Below are positions 53,056-63,800 of a DNA stretch of 64,000 bases, piece after piece. Location of the stretch: the NCBI GenBank assembly GCA_001936135.1, contig CP012811.1, forward strand, positions 496,001 to 560,000. Reading direction: 5' to 3'. The DNA is from Saccharomycopsis fibuligera x Saccharomycopsis cf. fibuligera (Eukaryota > Ascomycota > Saccharomycetes > Ascoideales > Saccharomycopsidaceae). Position 1 is the stretch's first letter; each line of letters opens with the position of its first letter. The translations under genes were made by a program, and so were the position numbers. A model generated the notes under the pieces. The model saw only the letters and a list, made by a program, of their open reading frames with translations. It made no database searches and was not told the origin of the DNA.

Positions 53056-54094
53056 TACGTATATGTTTTGTTTTTACCATTTTTATTTATATTTGATAGG
53101 GACTAATACCTTGGTTTTTAACTTGAATTATATCTTGCTTTAGTTTTGTTTTCCTTTCATCCTGCTTTTTATTTTCGCTGCTCGTTTTGCATTTGTATTA
53201 TCATCTTGTGTTTATTCATTCATCGCATTTCACGAAAATCTAACTCCTTCATATCTTGGAAGTAACGGAAGAGGAAAAACACATTATTTCTTTCAACACA
53301 CATATTTCATTCAGCACACATACTTCATTTCATGCTACCAAAGTCTTGTTTAGGCTGAGCCACAAAACATTGACATTGGTTCCTCTTCCAATATTTTATT
53401 CAATTTAGTTCATTGCTATCATTACTGTGCAACTGGTAGATTTTTGCCAGTAAAAATTTACGCTAAAAAAAATTAGCAAATGCCTCAACTCTTCCTACCA
53501 AATCAAATCGAATTTAGCCAAAAGGCTAGCCTGTCTTTGAGTTTCGTAGCTGGACACTACACTAAAAGCTCACTGGAAATAAGAAAGTGATGAAAAGACA
53601 CTGGAAATGTCTTGAAAAAAACATTGAATAATTGAACATCCCGGCTCTTTGCACAGAGAATTTCTGAAATGATTAACAATATGGAATGGCGGAAGTTACA
53701 CGATAAAATACCTATATCAGATACAGGCACAACCGTTTCACGAGTTAATTTTTACACTTAATAGTTACAGTTACGAAACCATAGTTTACCTGAACTATTC
53801 AGAGGTCAGCTTACTTTATCCAAGAAGAGATTGAAAAAAAAAAAAAAAAGCCGGCTGAAGCTGTATAGGAATGAGTTGGTCACTTCATCAATGTACCAAA
53901 CGAGTGTTTCTAATGTTTGCTAAACATAAATGAGAAAAAAAAAATTCTTGAAACGTATATTTATCCAAAAAGACCAAGCTCACTACAAGAAATACAGTTC
54001 TAATAGGTAACCAAGGAAAACTTTTCTTACACACCTTTGCTGTCATCTTGAATACCTCCTTACTTGGCGTCTTGGCCAGAATGATGAACAAAAG
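53056..54094. other. 3' region of the zinc-knuckle gene
   Basis: AT-rich with an A15 tract (about 53835-53849). The 67-codon minus-strand frame at 53888-54091 begins at TTG, directly follows the frame at 54095-54343, and may be part of the same debris. No gene is confirmed. Confidence 0.35.
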
Positions 54095-54343
54095 TTATAT
54101 ATCCTCATACTTGCAACACATGCCACCAGGATTGTCTTTCGGCACGGTAAAGTTAATCTTTTTCAAATAGCCGTATGTGTTTATTGCAATGTTTTTTACT
54201 AGTTGGATAGAGATCGGCTCTTTAAGTGAGACATTATTACGCATAAAATTAGATCGCCATTGAAAGATTTTAGTGGGAATTGGTACGAAGCCGAAAAGGT
54301 TATTAAAACCGGCCTCCATAATATTAAGAACAGAATGCAAAGA
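54095..54343 (-). pseudogene. Coding-like remnant, unrecognised
   Basis: About 82 open codons on the minus strand with no ATG at the start. Includes NLFGFVPIPTKIFQWRSNF and ends NPGGMCCKYEDI. A MGFLESALL start with a possible GTAATT donor lies upstream (54445-54410) but does not join in frame. Protein-like, but function and integrity are unknown. Confidence 0.3.
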
Positions 54344-54764
54344 ATCTAGAAAAATATAATTTTATTGGTTATCAATCTGTGATTTCAAGGACCTGTACAG
54401 CATTAATTACCTTGAAAGTAAGTAGAGCCGACTCAAGGAAACCCATTTTTTATAGCCTTTATGCTGTGGTCTGCTTGGAAAAGAAAAATTTTCCTTTAGT
54501 AATTCTTGTTTAGTAATCTTCTTGAAGCGTTTTTCTACACACCGTTGTCACCGTTTTCTCTAGCGTCGTGTTTGATGTACCATGCTGTAGTAAGATTGAC
54601 GTTTCAAAGGGTAAAGGCAATTGTTTAAACAGAAAAGAAAAGACAACAAAAAAAGTAATATTATCACAAAAAATGAAGTCACAAAGAATGAAGTCACTCA
54701 GAATTTGCTTTAATATTTGCTGATTTACTTAAAACCTTTGAGGCTCGTTAAGTGACTGATTGCT
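54344..54764. other. Intergenic region between two remnants
   Basis: AT-rich. Nothing recognised apart from the possible upstream exon noted in the previous entry. Confidence 0.3.
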
Positions 54765-55002
54765 CTACAAAATCTTTTCTTTACCCATGTTAACTACCTT
54801 GCAGCCCTTGCTCCCAATTTGAGCCTCTCGGATGTTAAAATAAGCGCTTACACTGTTCGCCTTCATGGTAAACAATAGTTGTACTATAACAGTACACTCC
54901 TTCTGATATTTTGACGGCTGTGTGTTTATCTTGCTTCGTTTCACAGAACTGCCTGTCACATCCTTTTTTATGACCAAAAGGCAGAAGCTGTGAGATTTGC
55001 AT
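54765..55002 (-). pseudogene. Cys-containing coding-like remnant, unrecognised
   Basis: An ATG at 55002 opens 55 codons (to TAA at 54835) starting MQISQLLPFGHKKG, with five Cys. An overlapping frame stays open to 54765 (AQIGSKGCKVVNMG), so one frameshift may separate two halves. Too short and damaged to assign to a family. Confidence 0.25.
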
Positions 55003-55872
55003 TTAGGAAATATCGTAGGTCCGATATATTAGACTATGCAACTTCTTGACTTAATACTGACTCATTAACTTTATTTCTCTTTATTCTCAAAAGACAATAG
55101 AATGCCAGGGACTATAGCAAAGTCGCTGAAGAGATTTGTTCCATATTATCAAAATAATGTTTTTTTTTTATGTACAGCCTACTGGCTTTTTAACTTTATT
55201 TTTCTCCGATTCATCTCTTTTCTTAGAGAGCAATTTGCTGAAAAATAGATTCAAATTCCCCTATTGCACCTACTGATGCTCTATTTATAAATAAATGTTT
55301 TTGTTGATGAAGTAACTGCTGGTGCATTAAAAACAAACAATTTAGCGGTCACTGCTATTTTGATTGACCTAGCAGTACAACGGTCCCAACAAAAAAATAT
55401 TGTTCAGTATCAGCCTGCTCTCGTTCTCGTATTGTCTGTTTTTGAGGGTCTTCAAAATTCTCAACACCGGTGAGGAATTAAAGGGAAACTGCTGCATGAC
55501 ATCATGCGTTGGGCTTCTTTGTCTGTTAAGCGCCCACCTTGCCACTATTTAAAAACCACAATTTTCACCCATTTCCTTCGGTTTTTCTTTTTTGTCTTTC
55601 ACTCTTCTTTTCTCAGAGGGTAAATCGGCGCTAATCACAATTCGACTGTCGAAAGCAACCTATCATTGACTGCTCTTGTTGTATTGCTTACACTGTTACT
55701 CCTTGAAACGTATGTTTTAGACTAAGGCACAATAGGGAACGGAAACAGAGTAAGCGCCCATGAAGAACCTTTTGAATTTGCAGTCACGGCTTAATGCTTA
55801 TCGACTAACGTATTTAGAGCCATAATTCAAACATTTCCATCACAAAAAGATACCAAAAAAAGCTACTATAAT
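55003..55872. promoter_or_regulatory. DMC1 upstream region
   Basis: 870 bp, no gene seen. Contains an accumulation of short T-tracts and GGCGCT/CGCC words at 55520-55640. No canonical meiotic URS1 (GGCGGCTA) was found by eye. Confidence 0.3.
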
Positions 55873-58248
55873 ATGACATTGGCAGACGTCGAGGAAAGCT
55901 CTGCGACCCAACATACTGAGGGCGAAGACGCAATTTTGAGCATTGACGAGTTGCAGAACTACGGGGTAAACGCGAGTGACATCCAAAAGTTGAAATCCTC
56001 AGGAATATGTAGCATCCCTGTAAGTGTAAAAACTACCTTTCTATTAACATCTCAGATATAATTCACGAAAAAAGTAAGTCTCTCATTGGAAATAACTTAT
56101 GATGGCCAGCTTTTTTCGCGGTATTCTTTAATAAAACCCAATTCCAGCACCATCTTTTGGCTTACTACTCCTCGGATATTCAGGCGCAGCAAAATATACA
56201 CAAATTTAGGTAGCTTTTGCCTGTTTTGAGACAGCTTTTAAGCCTTTCTGCATGAAGAGGTGTTCTTCTTGTTCTTATTAAGGAATCAGTTTACCGAATT
56301 AGTTTTAGGACAGGCTCAACTTTGATGGTGCAGGAAAAAAATGATTATTTGAGCTTTAAAACAGAAAAAAACGCCCTCAAAAGGAAAAAGGAATTAACTT
56401 TAAAAAGCATGAACCTATTGCAGAACAGCAAAACAATCAAAAGTTATGCATTTTTTCCTTGTTTTCTTCATCTTTCTTCATTTTTTCATTATTGAAGAAA
56501 CAAATTATTTTGCTTACCTATAATAGTTGCCAAGAGCTTTGCGCAACAAAAAGCTTAAAAACGCCCGCTTATTACCGAGAACTGATCTGAGATTGCCTCA
56601 CTAGAAGCTGCCATACTAGCTTAACTTTTGTGTGTTTCTTTTTCTGGTATTTGGTCTTATGCAATTAGTCTGATTTAATTTGTCAATCTTCTATTAGCCC
56701 TTTCACTCTCTAAATATAATCTGAAAAGGCGTAATCTGCAAGTCTGAGGAGTAGTTAGCGCAAACTATGTTGGTTATAGGTTTTTTCAAGGCAAAAATTC
56801 TAAAAAAAAAAAAAAAATAGCAACTATCGAGGAAAACATTGGGAGCAAGAGACAGAAAACAATAGAAAACATACTACAAATAAATTGAAATTATGCTGAG
56901 AAATTACGTGAAATACTAACATTGGTGTTTAGTCTGTTTTATCAACGACCAAACGCAACTTAATCAAGATCAAAGGATTGAGTGAAGTTAAAGTTGAGAA
57001 GATCAAAGACGCTGCAAAGAAAATGATGGTGAGTACTCGAGTTTGTAATATAGCGTATCGAGGATCTCGGTCAAAAATCGCTAAACAAAGAGCAAAGAAG
57101 CTCAGGAAACTTAAAATGGGTTACATTACTAACGGAAAATCCCCTACTTTTTATTATAGCATGCCGGCTTCATTTCAGCAACTGTTCAAGCTCAAGTCAG
57201 GCAAAAAGTGTTTTCACTATCCACAGGTTCTAGTTCTTTAAACGCTATTCTTGGGGGAGGTATCAAAACTATGAGCATTACTGAGGTTTTCGGTGAGTTT
57301 CGATGCGGAAAAACCCAAATGGCACATACCCTATGCGTTACTAGTCAGTTGCCGAAAGTATGTTAATAACCTTTTTTATCAAAAAATAGATTAGAGCGAT
57401 ATCCTAACAGATTATGCCAGGATATGGGTGGTGGTGAAGGCAAAGTCGCATACATTGATACGGAAGGAACATTTCGTCCTGATAGGTAAATAGAAAAAAA
57501 CCTTTTTTTTTTTTCTTCTTTTGAACTCAGCCTGTTGTCATTCAACACCTACTAACGACGCTAAATTTCAACATAGAATCAGATCCATTGCTGAAAGATT
57601 TGGGGTAGATCCTGAAGTTTGTTTAGAAAATATTGCTTATGCTAGAGCATTAAACAGTGAACATCAATGTGAGTTAGTTGAAGAATTGGCTTCTCAATTG
57701 GCCGAAGGTGGTTATAGACTTTTGATCATTGACTCAATTATGGCAAATTTTAGAGTTGATTACAGTGGTCGAGGAGAGTTGAATGAAAGACAGCAAAAAT
57801 TAAATCAGCATTTGTCCACTTTGAACAGGTTTGCTGAAGATTACAATCTTGCCATATTTATGACCAATCAAGTACAGTCTGATCCAGGAGCCAGTGCGTT
57901 ATTCGCTGCTGCAGATGGCAGAAAACCGTACGCGTGAAAACCTTTCTTTTGTGTTTTTTATTCGAAGAATTTTTTTTTCTTTCAATTATTAGAAATAATT
58001 ACTAATTTATGAACAGTGTTGGAGGGCATATCCTAGCTCATGCTTCAGCTACTAGAATTTTATTAAGGTATGTTTTAACTTACTGATTCAGATTTCTGAT
58101 TTATTTAAATAATTTCAACCTAACTCATTTTTTTAATAGAAAAGGAAGAGGTGAAGAAAGAGTGGCAAAATTATTAGACAGCCCGGACATGCCAGAGGCA
58201 GAATGTGTCTATGTCATTGGCGCTGGCGGGATCAATGATTCTGTATGA
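55873..58248 (+). CDS. DMC1: Meiotic recombinase Dmc1, seven exons
   Basis: 338 residues. RecA-family recombinase of meiotic strand exchange. Exons: 55873-56019, 56933-57028, 57160-57357, 57421-57485, 57577-57927, 58017-58067, 58140-58248 (1017 nt in frame). Introns: 913, 131, 63, 91, 89 and 72 nt. Branch sites are TACTAAC or near variants (CCTAAC, TACTAAT). The donors are GTAAGT, GTGAGT, GTATGT, GTAAAT, GTACGC and GTATGT. N-terminal HhH region: [20 protein letters not shown]. Linker to core: [14 protein letters not shown]. Walker A is GEFRCGKTQ, and the L2-side motif is [21 protein letters not shown]. The C-terminus reads [32 protein letters not shown] and [21 protein letters not shown] identify Dmc1 rather than Rad51. 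Every residue block aligns without gaps with yeast Dmc1 (334 aa), so the gene appears intact. Confidence 0.95.
56020..56932 (+). other. DMC1 intron 1, 913 nt
   Basis: Donor GTAAGT (56020), branch TACTAAC (56914-56920) and acceptor TTTAG (56932). The protein reads continuously across it ([15 protein letters not shown]), so no internal exon is needed. Unusually long for a yeast intron. No convincing snoRNA boxes or open frame are seen inside. Confidence 0.85.
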
Positions 58249-58990
58249 GTATCTGAATTTGGGTTGCTATGATTAATGTGGCTTTATACTGCGCGAGAAA
58301 TCTGGCATCTAGACTTCCATCCTTGATTTAGGACAAGGCGAGAAAAATCAGTGTTGTATGAGCTTGTTGGTGAGCATTTTGCTGTAAACGTCTGAGCTGG
58401 AAAATCTGCTAATTTTTTTTTTTTTTTTTGTTTTTACTATACTTTTGCTCAAATATTATCAGTTACCATAAACGAACACATAAGATTTATATGCATTTAT
58501 TTAAAATTTGTACTCAGCTGTCAAACTCTTTGGCCAACCCAAACATTTAAACAAAAGCAAACAGTCATAAACAGAAATTACGGAAAACTGAGGTAATGGA
58601 AATAGCTTCTTGGGCTCTACAGGGTCACGGCTTTTTGCCAGGACCACATTTATTATCTTTTAAGTCCTAAAAGTTGGTTTTTTTCTTTTTCGGGGCAGGA
58701 AGTTTGCTTGTTATATATATCCGGCATAAGAAAATTTATTGTACCGCGCATCATACTGGGCTAGGAAGGAACAAAATAACAAGTATAGAAGCATTAAATA
58801 AAAAAGGTATGCAGTCTTTTTGAGATGTGTAATTATAGAGAGTTAAAGAAGTGAAATTAAGCTAGGATGTAGCTAGTAAACAAAATTTGAAAATAATAGC
58901 AGATATATATATTTTAAAAAATAATATGACCATATAAAAACATAAACAGCATAGCAGCAACCGTGAAAAGAAAAAAGTACCTTTATTTGT
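58249..58990. other. Convergent intergenic region
   Basis: 3' flanks of DMC1 (+) and TMS1 (-). T-tract at about 58412-58429. No gene seen. Confidence 0.45.
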
Positions 58991-60538
58991 TTAAATTGAC
59001 ACTCCAAATCTATCAGGCATCAAAACAGGAGCTACTAACGACCAGGTGTACAACGCGTAGCAAATCACCGCGCTCACCATTTTCACCACTGAGTAAAAAT
59101 AAGTTCTCCCCACTGGCATAAAATCTCCCAAATCACTTTGTTTAACATTCATTGTCAACAAAGTAGCAATGAATTGAGTAGCCAAAAGGAAAATCAAATG
59201 GAAAATAAAATAATTGTATTTTGTTGATGTTTTTTCCTCGTCTTGATATCCGGATCCATAGCCATTGACAGAATCATCATCATTATCATCAAAGTACCAT
59301 GATGGATCGTTTAAGGCGCTTTCTGGTAGCGCACCTTCTTCAACCGCTTGTCTAATGGTTTGTACTCTAATGTCAGTATTTGTGCCCTGTGGTTGTTGAG
59401 TAATAACCACAGGTCTGTCATTATTTCCTGGGCCAATATTGGTATTAAGTCCGCCAGACTCTGACACTGATCCATCATGGGAAAATGCGCTGTTAGTCGC
59501 AGCACGAGTAGTAGTGTAGGCAATTGCCATGAAAGTGAAAATACCACTGAGCAAAATATTAATGGTTTTAGTACCGGTGGAACGCACAACTGGGTTGCAG
59601 AGCCCATCAGGGGCGGAACAACATGCAGAAAGGATCAAGTAGGTGCAATAAATGCACACCATGCCAGATTGACCAAGACCGTTAGATGGATTGTATTCCC
59701 TAATAGTTTCGTTGATGGATAAAATTGTCACTATAATGGCAAGGAGCAAATTTATGGAAATGAAGGTCTGATTGAGACTGCAACCCTTGTTGGCAAAGAA
59801 AATGTACATGATAATGGTAAGAACAATAGTGCCAACGTACATGGATATTGTGCCGCCAACAAGTAAAAAGGTCCACAATCTAGCACTGTTGCCACCCGAA
59901 GAAGCGCCACCGCCGTATTCAAGATCATCTGAATCATCATCACTAGCAAGATGAACGGCAGAATAGCCCTCATTTTGGATATGTTCCAAACAAATTTCAG
60001 ACCATTCATGAGCAAAATCCACAAGCAAGATAAGCCCAATTAAGTTGAATACGGATGCGCCGAAGAGAGCAAAATAGTTACCATAAATCTCAAAAAATCG
60101 ATCAGGAATGACAAAAGAAATAATTATAAAGGCAAACCATAAAACCAACTTCAAGGACCACAATCCGTTCTGGATCTTGGCTCGTGGGTTCTTTGTTGAC
60201 TTTACTCCAACTAAGAGCACTGCAAGAATTAAATGAAAGACTGCCAAGGCAAAATTAATACGTTGCACACCAAAAAATTTAGCACCTTCTTCGAATTTAA
60301 CAAGACCAAAAGTTAGTTTTTCTAGTTTTTTAACGGCCCATTTGGAGAGCATGATCCAAGAAAGGATACTATTGAGTAAAAACAAGATGGCGTAAAAGAT
60401 ACGGGTGGCTATGGAGGACGAGAAGGTGGTGTTGAAGGCGTTCATAAAAGCAGAGCAGCAAGCAGCGCCCAAGCACGAGGCGACCCAGCCGCCAATGACC
60501 TGACTGCCCATTAAGGGAACCGATAGTACTGCGCCCAT
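58991..60538 (-). CDS. TMS1: Serinc-family membrane protein Tms1
   Basis: 515 residues. Tms1 is the yeast member of the TDE1/Serinc family, polytopic proteins of endosome/vacuole-type membranes. Seen: MGAVLSVPLMGSQVIGGWVASCLGAACCS, the conserved N-terminus with a Cys pair (shown here in part as a landmark), about ten membrane segments, a hydrophilic acidic loop with Ser/Gly (about 195-215, DDDSDDLEYGGG), the IYCTYLILSACCSAPDGLCNP signature around residue 300, and a long acidic Asn/Asp-rich loop (about 370-430) before the last two helices. Length is slightly above baker's yeast Tms1. Start ATG at 60538. Biochemical function is unsettled. Confidence 0.92.
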   Translation of the reverse strand: MGAVLSVPLMGSQVIGGWVASCLGAACCSAFMNAFNTTFSSSIATRIFYAILFLLNSILSWIMLSKWAVKKLEKLTFGLVKFEEGAKFFGVQRINFALAVFHLILAVLLVGVKSTKNPRAKIQNGLWSLKLVLWFAFIIISFVIPDRFFEIYGNYFALFGASVFNLIGLILLVDFAHEWSEICLEHIQNEGYSAVHLASDDDSDDLEYGGGASSGGNSARLWTFLLVGGTISMYVGTIVLTIIMYIFFANKGCSLNQTFISINLLLAIIVTILSINETIREYNPSNGLGQSGMVCIYCTYLILSACCSAPDGLCNPVVRSTGTKTINILLSGIFTFMAIAYTTTRAATNSAFSHDGSVSESGGLNTNIGPGNNDRPVVITQQPQGTNTDIRVQTIRQAVEEGALPESALNDPSWYFDDNDDDSVNGYGSGYQDEEKTSTKYNYFIFHLIFLLATQFIATLLTMNVKQSDLGDFMPVGRTYFYSVVKMVSAVICYALYTWSLVAPVLMPDRFGVSI

Positions 60539-60854
60539 TGTGTGTGATTGTGGTTAATTATGATGATATTCTTGTGTTGCTGCGGTCTTGCAATGAGTGC
60601 CTCTCTGACTATAATCAGCGTATCATCGCCATCCTTCTTGCGGTGCGTGTGTTTAGTACCGATGGAGTTTAGTCACATGCATTTGCACGTGCCCAGGTCC
60701 AAAGGGGAGACCCTCCTTTCGTTGCTGTTTTGCTGCGAATCAAATTAAATAATTAAATCAAGATCTTCGCTAGGACAGTAATCTGGACTGGAACCCAAGA
60801 CAACAGCACCAGCAACGCCCAAACAATCATCGCAACCACATCTGCCCCTCAATA
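60539..60854. promoter_or_regulatory. Divergent TMS1 / zinc-cluster gene promoter
   Basis: 316 bp shared promoter with a perfect CACGTG at 60686-60691 (TGCACGTGCCC), the fourth such site in a gene promoter of this window. GC-rich sequence (60770-60854) precedes the ATG of the transcription factor. Confidence 0.5.
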
Positions 60855-63800
60855 ATGAGCTCCCCGGCACAAAGCAGTGGCATCCTTGACACTGGCCAGT
60901 CAGAGACTGCCGGCTCCGCAGGCTCCACTGGCTTTCGCTCCTCAGCAGCGCCTCCAACCCCAGCAGCAAGCGCCGGCTCCTCCAAGAAGAGGCAGATCCC
61001 CGAGGAAGATTCATACTACGAACAGCAATTCAGTTCACTAGACCAACCCCAGGGTCAGCAGCAGTCTAAAAGGCCTAGATCAAAGCGTGCTTGTACCAAG
61101 TGTCAATCCAGAAAGACGAAGTGCTCCGGGGATAAACCCTGTTCCTACTGTGTTATGCTCAATAAGCCCAATGAATGTGTTTTTATCGTCAAGGAAAAGC
61201 CCAAGCTTGTCACTTTACAAGAATCCTATGTAAACCTGTTGAAGTTCAAAATCGAGGAACTAGAGAAAAAACTACAGAATTCTAAGTTGAGCAAGTATCA
61301 CGATGTGCTGGAAGAGAACAATGCCGCTACATCAACAGCATCGACTTTGTCACCGTCGGCTCATTTGATCCAAACGACCTCCTCTGACACAAATACTATT
61401 GAGCAAGGGCAGGACCAAGAACAGAACTCCGAAAGGCAAGATTCCGATGATGGGATGCCCGGTGCATCGAATAACAAACCGCCAAACCGCAGAATGTCAC
61501 TAAATCATATTATAAATGCAGACACTCGCCGGATCGCTGGTGACCAAGCTAGCTCATTGGCCGTCCTACGACAGTTTGCCCGTGGTGATCCAAGCAGAAA
61601 CCATCATGCTTCCATATTGAACCCCACCACATCCACTATCAATAGTACATCCGCTGGAATCATGCCCACCAATAATAATAGTAATAATGACTATGTGCTA
61701 GAAAAAGAGTTGAACCTTCACAACCTTCTAGTTCAAACTGATGTTTCCTACTTGACAAACTTCAACATCTTTCTCGGCAACTCTAATTGCACAAAATATA
61801 ACTTAACTATCCAAAATATACTAACTGACAAACTAAATTATCTTCTAGACTTTCACAACCAGCGTCATAATCTACAAATAAAACTCTTGCCGCCACCAAT
61901 TCTTCCAACAGTTTTCTACAAATCCAAAGCTTTACATTGGAATAGAATAAACATTGCTGATATCCAACTTCCGGAAAAAGACTATGCTCTCAAAGTTATT
62001 AATTCTGCTTTTGAGATTCTTGGTGCTGACTTTGTAATTGTCAATTATTATGAAGTTCTTTTGATGATTGATCGGATCTATTCAAACATTGCTAATTGTA
62101 ACAAACTTCACATCATACAACTCCTTGTGCTTTTGGCAATGGGGGAAATTACCATATCAACAAAGCAGTCAATCCTCAAGGCCCAGTTTCCAGGATTTAC
62201 ATATTTTCAAACAGCAGTCGAATTGTTTGAAGATACGTTTGAGGAATGCTCTATTACCTACATTGAAACAACTGTCTTATTAGGTATATATTCTTTAGCG
62301 TTAAATCGTAAAGATTCTGCATACATCTACACGGGTTTGGCTATCAGACTTGCTTACACTATGGGATTACATCGCAAAGTGCCGCCTTCATTTAATGGCT
62401 TGAGCAAAATAGAGTTGGAAAGAAGAAGAAGGCTATGGTGGAGTTGCTATATATGGGATAGGCTAGTAACTACTCGATTAGGGCATCCAATAATGATTAA
62501 TGACGATTCTATGGATGTTGAGTTGCCTTCCAATGAGCAATTTACTACCAACGAAGAATTGAAACGCTTCCCTAAACGACCAACTTACTTTATTGAACAG
62601 ATCAAGTTAGCGAAAATTTCCGGAATTATAATGAATAAAATTTACAGTATTAAAAATAGTGGTAAATTTAAAGACAGTTTTATTGTTAGCGTGCATTCAA
62701 TTCTCAACATTTTGAGGAACTGGTATGCCGATTTGAACGATAGCAAAACTGCTTTAAATGAGCTTAATAATCAACCAAGCAATAACAATAGCAATAGTAA
62801 CAGCAGGATTAACTTGTCCGGTTCCGATGGCTCAGCAAACATTTCAAGCGCTTTCTCTAATGACTCACTACGACTCAACTACATAAACATGGACGAAGGA
62901 TTAAAAAGACAAACTTACTCACTACACATGAACTACAATTACTGTATCATACTCACTACACGGCCATTATTGCTTTACGTGTTCAAAGAAATAGTTCATC
63001 ATGTTGAAACTGAGCATTCACCAACCACATTGGGAATTTTGAAGTCTTGTATAAATGCAGCCTTTATCAATTTGAAAATCATTAATATGTTGTATTTGCA
63101 AAACATTTTTACTTCATTCACTCTTATGGACAACAATATTGTTTTTGGGTCAATTTTGATCATGTTGTTAACAAATTTTATTAAAAATTATAGTCGACAA
63201 GGGTATCTTTTGTTTGTCAAGACATTTGGTAAGAACCAACAATATCCTAACAATATCAGTGCTGATAAGATAAGTGAAAAAAATGATACTAGCTCCAGCT
63301 CCACCCACCACAGTAACACTTCTATTAATAATGGCACAACACATACATCGCTCACCCAAAAAGACATCACTTCCAAGATTAAATTTGGCATTTCTATTTT
63401 GAAAAAAGGAACCCAAGCGGGTTCAGTTACTGCTAAAGTATACTTTCTCCAACTCAGCAACCTAATGGCATTGTTAGATAAATTGAATTATATTAGCAGC
63501 GCTGCATACTACCAACATTACGTTGTTGCGGTACCATTACCACCGCCATCACCAGAGACAGAATTGGCCAATTTCCAAGATTTGAAAAGCAGGTTGAAAT
63601 TCATTTCAAGGGATGTGATCACTGACGCTGGTTTGTTCAATCAAATTAATCTGGTAGAACATGATGAGAGTTCTGTGGCTAATAGTAGTGTTACCGGTAA
63701 CGAATCCAATCGTTTAGATGATGATAATCATGCGCACAGTGATAACGTAAGATATAATATCAATGAGGGTGAGAAAAATAATGCTCGAGGTAATCCTATA

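Noticed and set aside
56020-56932. Intronic snoRNA or extra exon in DMC1 intron 1
   Set aside because: No C/D or H/ACA box arrangement found by eye, and the protein is continuous across the intron.
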